Shown piece after piece: positions 1-8,122 of a DNA stretch of 64,000 nt. Position numbers and translations under genes: made by a program. The notes beneath the pieces were generated by a model. That model was not told where the DNA came from and did no database searches. It worked only from the letters and a program-made list of their open reading frames with translations. The stretch's first letter is position 1; every line of letters begins with the position of its first letter. This DNA comes from Gp6-AA40 sp963723495 (GTDB lineage Bacteria > Acidobacteriota > Vicinamibacteria > Vicinamibacterales > UBA2999): contig CAVRQR010000015.1 of NCBI GenBank assembly GCA_963723495.1, positions 434,001 to 498,000 on the forward strand, in the 5' to 3' direction.

Positions 1-838
1 GATCGCGGGCGACCTTCCCCCTGAGCTCCTCGAAGAACGACTCGAGCGGTAATGGCTCCTCGGTGGCCTCAGCGGGAACCGGTGGCGCTGGTTTCTCAGC
101 GGTCTGCTCGGGGATATCTACCGCAGCCACTTCTTTCACGGGCGCCGACGCTTCCACGATCTTCGGCGCGATCTCCTGCAAGGTCGCGCGATCTCGTCGA
201 CAGGTCTGGCCGCGGCGAGCTTCTCGCGAATCTCCGGATTGTCGGGATCCAGTTGCGCCGCCTCTTTCAGAGCATTCGAGGGCCTCGGGCAGGCGTCCTT
301 CTTTCGTCAGCACATCCGCAACGCTCAAGACAAGACGCGCCGCCTGCTTCACTTCACCGCGCTCGACAAGCGCCTTCGCCGCGACGGTTCTGGCTTCGAC
401 AGTGGCATCGTCGAGTTGACCCAGGCGAATCAGACAATCGACCGCGCCCTGCTCGTTGCCGGCCGCGCGACGGTCCTCAATCAGTCGGCCGTAGTGCGAC
501 CGCGCATCCAGCGTGAGGCCGTTTCGCCCCGCGATATCAGCCAGCTGCCAGAGCGCGTGGTCGTCGCCACTGCGGATCTTGAGCACCTTCTTATAGACGG
601 CGGACGCACGCGGAAAGAATCCTTCGCCGTATAGATGGTCCGCCGCTCGGTTGAACTGCTCTGCGGCGCGTTCGGTCTCCCCTGCCTTGGCGTAGAGGTC
701 GCCAAGCGCGTTGACGGTGTTCCAGTCACCGGGCTTGTCCTCCACGAGGCGCACGTACTCCTCAATGGCGGCGGCCAGCTTGCCTTGCTTGAGAAGCTTG
801 TCGGCTTTCTTGAGTGTTTCCTCGCGATCGACCGGCAC
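1..838 (-). CDS. TPR-repeat protein, N-terminal part, cut by window edge
   Basis: Reading the minus strand directly, one frame stays open from a GTG at 838 to the window edge. The first roughly 180 residues are tetratricopeptide-like helices such as ADKLLKQGKLAAAIEEYVRL and NALGDLYAKAGETERAAEQF, so the product is probably a scaffold for protein-protein contacts. The start GTG directly follows the rnhB stop (TGA then GTG, no gap), which suggests translational coupling. Between about 270 and 190 the TPR-like sequence (EAAQLDPDNPEIREKLAAAR) continues only in another frame and then returns, so two compensating indels lie inside the open frame. After that comes an acidic, proline-rich linker ending in LESFFEELRGKVARD. 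The partner or function is unknown. Confidence 0.7.
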   Translation of the reverse strand, partial: MPVDREETLKKADKLLKQGKLAAAIEEYVRLVEDKPGDWNTVNALGDLYAKAGETERAAEQFNRAADHLYGEGFFPRASAVYKKVLKIRSGDDHALWQLADIAGRNGLTLDARSHYGRLIEDRRAAGNEQGAVDCLIRLGQLDDATVEARTVAAKALVERGEVKQAARLVLSVADVLTKEGRLPEALECSERGGATGSRQSGDSREARRGQTCRRDRATLQEIAPKIVEASAPVKEVAAVDIPEQTAEKPAPPVPAEATEEPLPLESFFEELRGKVARD

Positions 839-1465
839 TCACTCGATCCTATCAAACAGACTCGCCTGGGGCTTGAAGGAGCGGCGATGCAGTGGCGAGT
901 ATCCGAACTGCTCGACGGCGGCCCGATGTTCGGCGGTGGCGTATCCCTTGTGCCGGTCGTACCCGTAGCGAGGGTCGCTCTGGTGCTCGAGCATCATCTG
1001 ACGGTCGCGAGACACCTTGGCGACGATGGACGCGGCTGCGATGGCTGCGCAGCGGCGATCGCCATGGGGAACACCGCGCTGGGCGATCGGCAGATCGGGA
1101 ATGCGGAAGGCATCGACGATGACCGCATCCGGCAGCGGTGCCAGAGCCAGCACGGCTCGCCGCATCGCCTGCAGCGACGCCTGATGGATGTTCAGCGCGT
1201 CGATTTCCTGCGGCTGAACGAAGCAGACCGACCAGGCCAGCGCACGAGTCGTGATCAGATCGTTGAGGCGCTCGCGCTCGACGGCAGTCAACATTTTCGA
1301 GTCGGCAAGCCCGGGAATATGGAGATCGGGGTCCAGCACCACCGCGCCCGCGACGACAGGGCCGGCCAGGCATCCCCGGCCAACCTCATCGCACCCGGCA
1401 ATGCGGTAGAACCCCCAGCGTCGCAGCGCGTTCTCGATCGCTCTCGTCGCGCGGACCCTGACCAT
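839..1465 (-). CDS. rnhB: Ribonuclease HII
   Basis: The 208-residue product matches the usual RNase HII length. It removes ribonucleotides and the RNA of RNA-DNA hybrids in the cytoplasm. The catalytic acidic residues are visible: D26-E27 in GCDEVGRG, D118 in AVIVDAF and D136 in the GDRR segment, plus the HKGY motif at 172-175. It lies 10 bp downstream of rplS, in the standard rplS-rnhB order, and its stop abuts the GTG of the TPR gene, so it is probably part of the same operon as the ribosomal and tRNA modification genes. The frame is intact. Confidence 0.95.
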   Translation of the reverse strand: MVRVRATRAIENALRRWGFYRIAGCDEVGRGCLAGPVVAGAVVLDPDLHIPGLADSKMLTAVERERLNDLITTRALAWSVCFVQPQEIDALNIHQASLQAMRRAVLALAPLPDAVIVDAFRIPDLPIAQRGVPHGDRRCAAIAAASIVAKVSRDRQMMLEHQSDPRYGYDRHKGYATAEHRAAVEQFGYSPLHRRSFKPQASLFDRIE

Positions 1466-1475
1466 GGCTGCAAGA

Positions 1476-1820
1476 CTACGCGCGCTTGGTTTCCTTCATG
1501 CGCGCCGCCTTCCCCTTCAGATTGCGGAGGAAGTATAGCTTGGCGCGGCGGACGCGGGCGGAGCGCACGACGTCGACCTTGGCAATCGTCGGCGAGTGCA
1601 GCGGAAAGATCCGCTCGACTCCCTGCCCGAACGACACCTTGCGCACGGTGAAGGAGGATCGCAAGCCGCCGCGGTGCATCCCGATGACGATGCCCTCGAA
1701 GATCTGGATTCGTTCCTTGTCGCCCTCGCGCACCTTCACGTGCACGCGGACCGTGTCTCCAGACTTCATGTCCGGCCTTTCGGTCATCTGGGACTTTTCG
1801 GCCAACTCAATCGCGCTCAT
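1476..1820 (-). CDS. rplS: 50S ribosomal protein L19
   Basis: The 114-residue product is a complete L19, a protein at the 30S-50S interface. Diagnostic segments are SGDTVRVHVKVREGDKERIQ, FEGIVIGMHRGG, FTVRKVSFGQGVERIFPLHS and RRAKLYFLRNL. An upstream in-frame start at 1838 would add six residues, but the ATG at 1820 has a GAGGAG Shine-Dalgarno at correct spacing that lies inside that extension, so 1820 is chosen. It is followed by rnhB after 10 bp and preceded by trmD after 48 bp, as in many bacteria. Confidence 0.96.
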   Translation of the reverse strand: MSAIELAEKSQMTERPDMKSGDTVRVHVKVREGDKERIQIFEGIVIGMHRGGLRSSFTVRKVSFGQGVERIFPLHSPTIAKVDVVRSARVRRAKLYFLRNLKGKAARMKETKRA

Positions 1821-1868
1821 TGCTTTCTCCTCACACACAACGGGTCCGGCTGACGCCGGACACGACGA

Positions 1869-2615
1869 CTACGACTTCCCTGCGCGTTCGCGCTGAATCT
1901 CGTCGAGCAACGCGCGCTCCTCCTCATCGAGCGCCGCCGATGCGATCAAATCCGGCCGCCGCTCCAGCGTGCGAACCAGCGCCGCTTTCCGGCGCCACCG
2001 GCGCACATCGCCGTGATGCCCCGAGAGCAGAACGTCCGGCACTCGATGCCCTGCGATCTCCGCGGGCCGCGTGTAGTGCGGGTAGTCGAGCAGGCCACGT
2101 GTGAACGAATCCTGCGCGACCGACTGCTCATCCCCGACCACGCCTGGCACCAGCCGGCTGACCGCATCCACGACGACCAGTGCGGCCAGCTCACCACCAC
2201 TCAACACGTAGTCGCCGATCGAAATCTCCTCGGTGGCGACCATATCCCGAACCCGCTCGTCCATCCCCTCGTACCGACCGCACAGCAACACGATGTGCTC
2301 CAGACGAGTCAGGCGCTCGGCCTCCGCCTGCGTGAACGTCCGGCCCTGGGGTGACAGTAGCACCACCGAGTCCGGCACTCCACGAGTGGCGCGAATGTCC
2401 TCGACCGCCCGCATCAGCGGTTCGGCCTTCATCACCATCCCGGGGCCACCCCCGTACGGCACATCATCAACCGTCCGGTGGCGATCCGTCGTCCAGCGCC
2501 GGAGGTCATGCACCGCCACATCCAGCAGGCCGCGCTCGACGCCCCGACTCACCACGCCCTCGCCGAGGCCCGCTTCGATCATGGCGGGGAAGATGGTGAC
2601 GATGTCGAACTTCAT
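1869..2615 (-). CDS. trmD: tRNA (guanine-N1)-methyltransferase
   Basis: TrmD methylates G37 of tRNAs reading CNN codons, using S-adenosylmethionine, and so prevents +1 frameshifting. The 248-residue protein has the SPOUT knot region LLCGRYEGMDERV and DYVLSGGELAALVVVDAVSR, and an N-terminus MKFDIVTIFPAMIEAGLGEG typical of the family. The start is ATG. It lies between rimM (40 bp upstream, separated by a perfect hairpin at 2623-2644) and rplS, the canonical order. No indel is visible. Confidence 0.96.
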   Translation of the reverse strand: MKFDIVTIFPAMIEAGLGEGVVSRGVERGLLDVAVHDLRRWTTDRHRTVDDVPYGGGPGMVMKAEPLMRAVEDIRATRGVPDSVVLLSPQGRTFTQAEAERLTRLEHIVLLCGRYEGMDERVRDMVATEEISIGDYVLSGGELAALVVVDAVSRLVPGVVGDEQSVAQDSFTRGLLDYPHYTRPAEIAGHRVPDVLLSGHHGDVRRWRRKAALVRTLERRPDLIASAALDEEERALLDEIQRERAGKS

Positions 2616-2622
2616 ATTGCAC

Positions 2623-2644
2623 AGGCGGGTCTAAAGACCCGCCT
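2623..2644. repeat. Perfect hairpin, GGGTCT type
   Basis: The arms AGGCGGGTCT and AGACCCGCCT (10 bp) are separated by only 2 bases, in the 40-bp gap between rimM and trmD. A similar GGGTCTT hairpin lies at 27494-27513, so this may be a mobile intergenic repeat family. It could also shape expression of trmD relative to rimM. No T-tract follows it on the minus strand. Confidence 0.6.
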
Positions 2645-2655
2645 CTACCTACCGT

Positions 2656-3174
2656 CTACGACGTTTTCTCATTCAGCTCGAGGAGCCCGTCCGGTGGGTT
2701 GATTCGAATCCGCCGGGTGGCGATATCAATCTCGATACAGATATCGGCAGCAAGCGGAACCAGCACCTCCCCGCGCGGCCCCGCGACACTCAGCACGCTC
2801 GCCCCGGCCCCTCCGTCCACGCGCTCAACCTGGCCAACCCGTTCGCCGGAGAGCGTCTCGACGACGCATCCCACGAGGTCGTGCACATAGTAGGCGCCAT
2901 CGGCCAGAGGGTGCAGCGCACCTTCTGGAACCCTGAGCTCGAGGCCCGCTAGGCGCTCGACATTCTCGATCGTCGCGAAGCCCTCGAAGCCAATCACTGG
3001 TCGACCGTTCTGGATGCGGGCCGCACTGATCGTGAGCGATTCCTCGCCTCGATCCGACCGCGTCCAGACGATCGCGCCCGCCCGGAATCGCTCCTCCACG
3101 AAATCCGTTTCCGGTGTGACGATCACCTGGCCACGTAATCCGTGCGGCCTCGCAATGCGGCCGACGAGCACCAT
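2656..3174 (-). CDS. rimM: Ribosome maturation factor RimM
   Basis: RimM assists 30S head assembly through S19. The protein has the N-terminal barrel (MVLVGRIARPHGLRGQVIV), the linker, and the PRC-barrel end (PLADGAYYVHDLVGCVVETL, LVPLAADICIEIDIATRRI). I chose the methionine at 3174 because MVLVGRIARPHG is where family members begin. A start at 3225 would add 17 residues reading into the repeat region upstream. It is followed by trmD after 40 bp. The 93-bp gap to khpA holds a long word-repeat hairpin. Confidence 0.93.
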   Translation of the reverse strand: MVLVGRIARPHGLRGQVIVTPETDFVEERFRAGAIVWTRSDRGEESLTISAARIQNGRPVIGFEGFATIENVERLAGLELRVPEGALHPLADGAYYVHDLVGCVVETLSGERVGQVERVDGGAGASVLSVAGPRGEVLVPLAADICIEIDIATRRIRINPPDGLLELNEKTS

Positions 3175-3190
3175 CTGATCCCAGTCCGGC

Positions 3191-3265
3191 ACTTCAACTC
3201 CCAACTGCCAAATCCCAACCTCCAACCACCGGATTGGGAGTTGGTGAATTGGGAGTTGGAAGTTG
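3191..3265. repeat. Word-array hairpin 1 (CCAACTCC / GGGAGTTGG)
   Basis: A left arm of repeated AACTCCCAACTGCCAA-type words faces a right arm of TTGGGAGTTGG-type words across a few bases. This gives a long imperfect hairpin made of short degenerate repeats between khpA and rimM. The same architecture recurs at 3827-3902 and 14031-14145, and with a different word at 10009-10182. Confidence 0.8.
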
Positions 3266-3267
3266 CT

Positions 3268-3540
3268 TCAGTCCCGAATATCGAGCTGCGCGCGAACGCC
3301 GTGGCGCTCTCCGGTCAACGCAACCAACGTCCGCAGAGCCGCTGCGGTCCGTCCCTGACGGCCGATGATCTTTCCCATGTCGCCGGGCGCCGTGGACAAC
3401 TCGACGACGGTCATGCCGCGACGGACCGATTCAGTGATCTTGACGGCCTCGGGGTGATCGACCAGTGTCTTGACCACGACGTCGACGACCGCAGTGACGG
3501 GACCGCCCTTCCCGACGTCCTGTGCCTCTCCGGCTGCCAT
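3268..3540 (-). CDS. khpA: KH-domain RNA-binding protein KhpA (YlqC family)
   Basis: This 90-residue single-KH protein has the GxxG loop in GKIIGRQGR (about residues 55-63). The family binds RNA with KhpB and sits between rpsP and rimM in many genomes, as here. Its ATG overlaps the rpsP stop (TAATG), indicating translational coupling. It ends just before a word-array hairpin. The first 14 residues (AAGEAQDVGKGG) are unlike the compact family N-terminus and probably disordered. Confidence 0.93.
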   Translation of the reverse strand: MAAGEAQDVGKGGPVTAVVDVVVKTLVDHPEAVKITESVRRGMTVVELSTAPGDMGKIIGRQGRTAAALRTLVALTGERHGVRAQLDIRD

Positions 3541-3812
3541 TACTGAACGGGAGCTTCCACTGGCTTGGACATGTCACGCGTCAGATGCTTGGCCAGCAAC
3601 GTCCGCACCGAGTCCGACGGCTGCGCACCGAGCTTCAGCCAGTGCTGAATGCGCTCCTTGTTGATTTCCACAACAGCGGGCTTCGATCGCGGGTTATACG
3701 TCCCGACATTCTCGACGAAGCTGCTCTCGCGAGCCGACTTCGCCTCGGTCACCACCACGCGAAAGTAGGGCTTCTTCTTCGACCCTACGCGCCTCATTCG
3801 AATTGCTAGCAT
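3540..3812 (-). CDS. rpsP: 30S ribosomal protein S16
   Basis: The 90-residue product carries the S16 signature: MLAIRMRRVGSKKKPYFRVV, ESSFVENVGTYNPRSK and VRTLLAKHLTRDM. The ATG at 3812 is chosen because S16 starts at this methionine and GGAGCG lies upstream. The longer frame to 3902 only translates the intergenic repeat. Its stop overlaps the khpA start by one base. Confidence 0.95.
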   Translation of the reverse strand: MLAIRMRRVGSKKKPYFRVVVTEAKSARESSFVENVGTYNPRSKPAVVEINKERIQHWLKLGAQPSDSVRTLLAKHLTRDMSKPVEAPVQ

Positions 3813-3826
3813 TTTTCGCTCCGCTC

Positions 3827-3902
3827 TAACTCCCAACTCCCACCTCCAACTCCCAACCTTCCAAATTGGGAGGTGGCGTCTGGGGAGTTGGGAAGTTGAC
3901 AA
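3827..3902. repeat. Word-array hairpin 2 (CCAACTCC / GGGAGTTGG)
   Basis: Repeated AACTCCCAACTCCCACC words on the left face TTGGGAGGTGG, GGGGAGTTGG and GAAGTTG on the right, filling the 90-bp gap between ffh and rpsP. It could fold in the transcript and attenuate or punctuate the operon, and may explain uncoupling of ffh from the ribosomal genes. Confidence 0.8.
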
Positions 3903-5322
3903 CTATCGTGACTTGATGAGCCCCCAGGGCCCACCCTTCTTACGCTTCTTCCCGGCACCGTGTGGTGTTTGGAATCCCGCCTGTGGCTGCATCTTCGGCA
4001 TGCCCTTCATGCCCCTCATCGCAGGAGTCCCGCCTCGTCCGATCATCTGCAGCACGCGCTTCATCTCCCCAAACTGCTTGAGGAGACGGTTCACGTCCTC
4101 GACCGACGTGCCGCTTCCGGCCGCGATCCGCTTGCGCCGGCTGCCATTGATGATCTGATCGTTGCGACGCTCGTCAGGCGTCATCGAGGAGATAATCGCC
4201 TCCACTCGCGCGAGCTGCTTTTCATCCGGCTTGTTCTGGGCGAGCTCCTTCAGGTTCCCGAGCCCTGGAATCATCCCCAGGATGCTTTCGAGCGGCCCCA
4301 TCCGCTTGAGCGTTCGAAGCTGGGTGCGGAAGTCATCGAGCGAGAACTGGTTCTTGCGGAGCTTCTCTTCGAGCTCCTCGGCCTCGTTTTCACCGATCGC
4401 CTGCTCGGCCTTCTCGATGAGCGAGAGCACGTCGCCCATCCCGAGGATGCGCGATACGATGCGATCGGGATGAAAGAGCTCGAGATCCTCGAGACGCTCG
4501 CCGCTGCCGATGAACGCGACCGGCACGCCGACGACCGACACCACCGACAGCGCGGCGCCACCGCGTGCGTCACCATCGAGCTTGGTCAGCACGACACCGG
4601 TAACCCCGATGCGTCGATTGAATTCGCCGGCGCTCTTGATGGCGTCCTGCCCCGTCATCGAGTCGGCGACGTAAAGCAGATCCGACGGCTTCACGACGTC
4701 CTTGATGGCCTGCAGCTCGTTCATCAACTCGTCGTCGATGTGCAGACGGCCCGCGGTGTCGACGATGACGGTGTCGAACCCTTTGGCCTTCGCCTCGGCG
4801 AGGGCGCCCGAAGCGCGTGCCACCGGGTCCATCGTCTCGGGCGCGTAGACCTTGACCTCCGCCTTCTCACCCACCACGGACAGCTGCTGGATAGCGGCGG
4901 GACGACGGACGTCGGTCGAGACCATCAGCGGGTGGCGGCCCTGACGTAGTAGCCAGCGACCGAGCTTGCCGCAGGTCGTCGTCTTGCCAGACCCCTGGAG
5001 TCCAAGAAGGAGCACCACACGCGGCGTCGGTGCGTCCTTCTTCAGGCCACCCTCGGTTGTGCCAAACAGGGAAAGCAGTTCGTCGCGGACGATTTTGACG
5101 ACGTGCTGGACGGGTGTCAGGCTCTTGAGCACCGCCTGGTCCGTCGCCTTGTCGCGGACACGGTCGATGAAAGCCTTGACGACCTGGAAGTTCACGTCGG
5201 CCTCGAGGAGCGCGAGGCGGAATCTCGCGCAACGCCGACTCGACGTGCTCCTCGGTCAGGCGCACCTCGCCCCTGAGTGAGGTGAAGGCGCTCTGGATGC
5301 GGGTACTTAGGGATTCAAACAA
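3903..5322 (-). CDS. ffh: Signal recognition particle protein Ffh (one frameshift)
   Basis: Ffh is the SRP54 GTPase that binds signal peptides with 4.5S RNA and docks to FtsY. The C-terminal 430 residues show the G-domain motifs GLQGSGKTTTCGKL, DTAGRLHID and TKLDGDARGG, then the methionine-rich M domain (MRGMKGMPKMQ). The N-terminus (MFESLSTRIQSAFTSL, TTG start at 5322) is in another frame. At 5219-5220 one base too many in a GG (CC on the coding strand) turns the expected EIRLALLEADVNFQ into EIPPRAPRGRRE. As ffh is essential, a sequencing indel is the likely cause. The methyltransferase gene ends 4 bp upstream. Confidence 0.93.
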
Positions 5323-5326
5323 ACCC

Positions 5327-6826
5327 TTATCTTACGGCAGGTTGACCGGAACTGGCAAGGCTGGCGGCCGGCCACTCGGATGAGAGCCCAAGGTGGATCG
5401 CTACCTTATGAAGGTCGATTCGCTGCAATGCCTCGCTGGTGATCGGCCGCTTGGCGTCCCGGAAAACCAGGGCTGACAGCAGTTCCCTGCTGCAATCCGA
5501 GTTGAGCAGGCGCGCGATCATGCGCGCCTCGCCCTCGCTCATACATGACAGGTGGTAGCAGGTGTCATCGAGGACGATGGGACGGCCGTCGAGGGGTCCG
5601 ACCACGGCAAACGACAGACACTTGTTCAGAGCGGAGATCGCCACTTTCCACGGTGCAAATGTGTAAGGCCCGACCCCGAACACCGAGAAGCGCGGCCGGT
5701 TGCGATAAATCGCGCTGCGGCGCCCGTCGAGCCGGTTGCCGTGGGCACAGAGGTAGGCCCACGTGTCTGGCGCTCGGAGCGCAATGTCCGACGTGTCCTC
5801 TCCCGGCCTGGTTTGCGTGACCACGACCCACTTGCGTACGCGGTCGACGCGCCCGTGCGCCAGGTCGGTCCCCTTCAGCAAAGGATAGACGTAATCAGGC
5901 TCGAGTCCAACGCGCTCGCCGCAACCGTTGACGAAGGTTCTACTGGCAACCTGTCGTAGTTCCATCACTGCAGAGCAGTCGTGCTTGACGCCTGAACGCC
6001 AGCGGAATGGCGCGGTCGCAGGGTTCGACACGAGCAGCGAGTTGTGACGATCGTAGGCAACGGGATCGGAGACGAGCGCCCCGTCTCGCCATCCGATTCT
6101 CCCGAGCGGGACGTACGGCCGCTCGATGTCCGCCACCAGGCACTCACTCGCCGAGTTCTTGCCCAACTGACACATGAACAGACACGCGTCCGCGCTCACG
6201 CCGAAGTGGGCAAAGGCGTCGAACCGATACATCGCGGCTTCGACTGGTGCTCCAATGGTCCAGAGATGTGAAAGGACCCGTCGCGCCACGCTCGTCTTCA
6301 CGAGCATCGCGAGCGTGACGGCCTTCTGGCGGCCAGCCGCCAGGAGCGTCAGCAGGATCGACTCGGCAACGTCGAAGTTGCTCTTGCCGGTCAAGGCATC
6401 GAGTCCGCGCCGGTTCTGAAAGTTGGTCTTCTGTGGCAGGTTGTCGCTGCCGATCGCACCAAGCCCCGAAGAGGTCGCCCAGGGGGGATTTCCGAGAACA
6501 AGGATCGGCTCCGCGAGCGGCGCGACAATCGCCGGCCAATCCAGCGCGAAGAAGTCGGCCACCTCGCACGTCAACCGCACAGGCCTGTGCGACTGATCGA
6601 AGGATGCGGCGGTCCGCACGTAGTCGGGATTGATGTCGTAGCCAAGAACGGCCGAGTCAGGAAAGGTAATCGACGCGGCGTCGACAAACGCGCCCGTTCC
6701 GCACGTGGGTTCAACAATCGTCCGCGGCGCGAGCCCCAAGCCGCGAAGGAGTTCGACGACCCGCACCGCAAGTGCCGGCGGCGTCTGGAAGTCACCAAAC
6801 TGGATGCGGTCCAACTCGATGCTCAT
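5327..6826 (-). CDS. Orphan N6-adenine-type DNA methyltransferase
   Basis: The 499-residue protein has an SAM-binding motif I (VEPTCGTGAF, residues 38-47), a second acidic strand (GYDINPDY) and the catalytic NPPW motif (residues 113-116), which marks amino-methyltransferases acting on adenine in DNA. The C-terminal 300 residues are presumably target recognition. No restriction endonuclease, specificity subunit or helicase lies nearby, so it is either a solitary methylase or one half of a split system. It is transcribed toward ffh with a 4-bp gap and shares a divergent promoter with the gene at 6852. RNA or protein methylation is less likely given the length and NPPW. Confidence 0.82.
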   Translation of the reverse strand: MSIELDRIQFGDFQTPPALAVRVVELLRGLGLAPRTIVEPTCGTGAFVDAASITFPDSAVLGYDINPDYVRTAASFDQSHRPVRLTCEVADFFALDWPAIVAPLAEPILVLGNPPWATSSGLGAIGSDNLPQKTNFQNRRGLDALTGKSNFDVAESILLTLLAAGRQKAVTLAMLVKTSVARRVLSHLWTIGAPVEAAMYRFDAFAHFGVSADACLFMCQLGKNSASECLVADIERPYVPLGRIGWRDGALVSDPVAYDRHNSLLVSNPATAPFRWRSGVKHDCSAVMELRQVASRTFVNGCGERVGLEPDYVYPLLKGTDLAHGRVDRVRKWVVVTQTRPGEDTSDIALRAPDTWAYLCAHGNRLDGRRSAIYRNRPRFSVFGVGPYTFAPWKVAISALNKCLSFAVVGPLDGRPIVLDDTCYHLSCMSEGEARMIARLLNSDCSRELLSALVFRDAKRPITSEALQRIDLHKVAIHLGLSSEWPAASLASSGQPAVR

Positions 6827-6835
6827 TCAATGCCC

Positions 6836-6845
6836 ACTATATAAT
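6836..6845. promoter_or_regulatory. Overlapping divergent -10 elements
   Basis: The sequence ACTATATAAT reads TATAAT (6840-6845) for the rightward gene at 6852 and TATAGT (6841-6836) for the leftward methyltransferase. Both start codons lie only 6-9 bases past their -10 box, so both transcripts may be nearly leaderless. No strong -35 is visible on either side. It is known that near-symmetric -10 boxes can fire in both directions. Confidence 0.55.
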
Positions 6846-6851
6846 CGCGGC

Positions 6852-7729
6852 ATGTCCATGCATGCGCGTTTGTCTGCCGTCGTCGCGACGCTCGCCACGC
6901 TGAGCCTGTTCCCGTCGATGATCGCCGCACAGGGGCAAGCCATCGACAGCGCACGTGGCACGAGTACCGAGCGGTTCCGGCGTTTCCGCCAGCCGCGAGT
7001 ACACGCCGCCAACGGGACCGGCACCACGACTACCCAACGGCCGCCCAGACTTCAGCGGGGTGTGGGATCACCAGTACGTGCCGGACATGACGGTCACGAA
7101 TCAACGGAACCCCGCTCTGCAGACGGGTCCGAAAGAGTTGCCGTTCACACCGGCCGGGCTCGAGAACATGAAGAACTACAACCCCGAGCGCGACGGCGAC
7201 TACACCGGCATGTGCATGCCCTATGGCCTGATGCGCTCGATGAACGCGCCCTACCCGATTCAGATCTTTCAGAACGACAAGTACATCGCGTTCCTCTTTG
7301 AAGTGAGCACCTGGTTCCACGTCGGTGCCGTTCAAGAACGAGCATCCCAAGGAGCCCGATCCGACGTGGTTCGGCAATTCGATCGCCAAGTGGGATGGCG
7401 ACACGCTGATCATCGACACCATCGGCTTCAACGGCTACACGCGGCTCGACACCGTCGGCCGCCCGCACAGCGACAAGCTGCACCTGGTGCAGACGTTCAG
7501 GATGATTGACGCAGGGCACATTGCCTACAAGGTAACCATCACCGATCCCGTCTACTACGCGCAACCGTGGTCGAACGAGCGCGTCATGACGCTCTCGAAC
7601 GGCGACCTGCTCGAGTACTCATGCGAGGAGAACAATCGCGGCATGTGGGAAGGTCGCATCAAGTTGTGGACGCCGCCGAACGCCACTCCGCCGCGCGCGA
7701 CACCGGCGATGCCCGAAGGGAAGAAGTGA
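6852..7729 (+). CDS. Secreted protein of unknown function, paralogue of 31272-32307 (two frameshifts)
   Basis: An N-terminal signal peptide (MSMHARLSAVVATLATLSLF, cleavage after IAAQ) leads into PNGRPDFSGVWDHQYVPDMT in a second frame and WFGNSIAKWDGDTLIIDTIG in a third. Frame changes fall near 6950-6985 and near 7325. The motifs GRPDFSGVW, KWDGDTLIIDTIGFNG, HSDKLHLVQTF and DPVYYAQPW are shared with the gene at 31272-32307. I know this as a common exported family in Acidobacteriota without an assigned role. The stop overlaps the GTG start of the ferredoxin gene. Given the ordered motifs, indel error is more likely than decay. Confidence 0.75.
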
Positions 7730-8088
7730 ACGAATCGTTACGCGAAAAGGCCACGCTTTACGGCGTTCCTGTGGCGCGCCGCCACATCTTCCTGTGTGCC
7801 GAACAGACCAAGCCGAAGTGCTGCGACATGGAGCGCGGCGTGGCGGCATGGGAGTACCTGAAGCGACGGTTGAAGGAACTGGGGCTTTCGGAACAGGGAG
7901 GGATTCTTCGCAGCAAGGCCAACTGCCTTCGCATGTGCGAAGGGGGGCCTATCGCTGTCGTTTACCCGGAAGGCGCCTGGTATGGAGAGTGCGATCCGCC
8001 CGCGCTCGAACGGATCATCCAGGAACATCTCATCGGCGGACGCGTGGTCGAGGATCTGCTGATCACGCAGCATCCGCTCACTTTGTAA
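7726..8088 (+). CDS. Thioredoxin-like [2Fe-2S] ferredoxin
   Basis: The GTG at 7726 overlaps the previous stop (GTGA), giving 120 residues. The protein reads HIFLCAEQTKPKCC near the N-terminus and ANCLRMCEGGPIAVVYPEG in the middle. These are the paired cysteines of the thioredoxin-like 2Fe-2S ferredoxin family (COG3411 type), which usually stands alone and passes electrons to an unidentified partner. The C-terminus ALERIIQEHLIGGRVVEDL is also typical. No obvious redox partner is adjacent, and a role with the preceding secreted protein is not implied. Confidence 0.85.
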   Translation: MNESLREKATLYGVPVARRHIFLCAEQTKPKCCDMERGVAAWEYLKRRLKELGLSEQGGILRSKANCLRMCEGGPIAVVYPEGAWYGECDPPALERIIQEHLIGGRVVEDLLITQHPLTL

Positions 8089-8110
8089 GTTCAAAGGTCA
8101 AAGGTCGAAG
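8087..8110. repeat. Short word repeat (AAAGGTC)
   Basis: GTTCAAAGGTCAAAGGTCGAAG lies in the convergent gap between the ferredoxin and the secreted-protein gene. Similar AAGGTCAAGGGTC words follow groEL at 49912. It is a single arm, without the facing complement seen in the word-array hairpins. Confidence 0.6.
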
Positions 8111-8122
8111 TAGGAAAGTCAG

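Noticed and set aside
2695..2720. TTCGAATCC resembling a tRNA T-arm (also near 41429)
   Set aside because: Both lie inside well-supported coding sequence (rimM, NtrX-like) and no acceptor or anticodon arm can be built around them.
5327..6826. Complete restriction-modification or BREX/DISARM-type defence system
   Set aside because: Only the methyltransferase is present; neighbours are ffh and a secreted protein.
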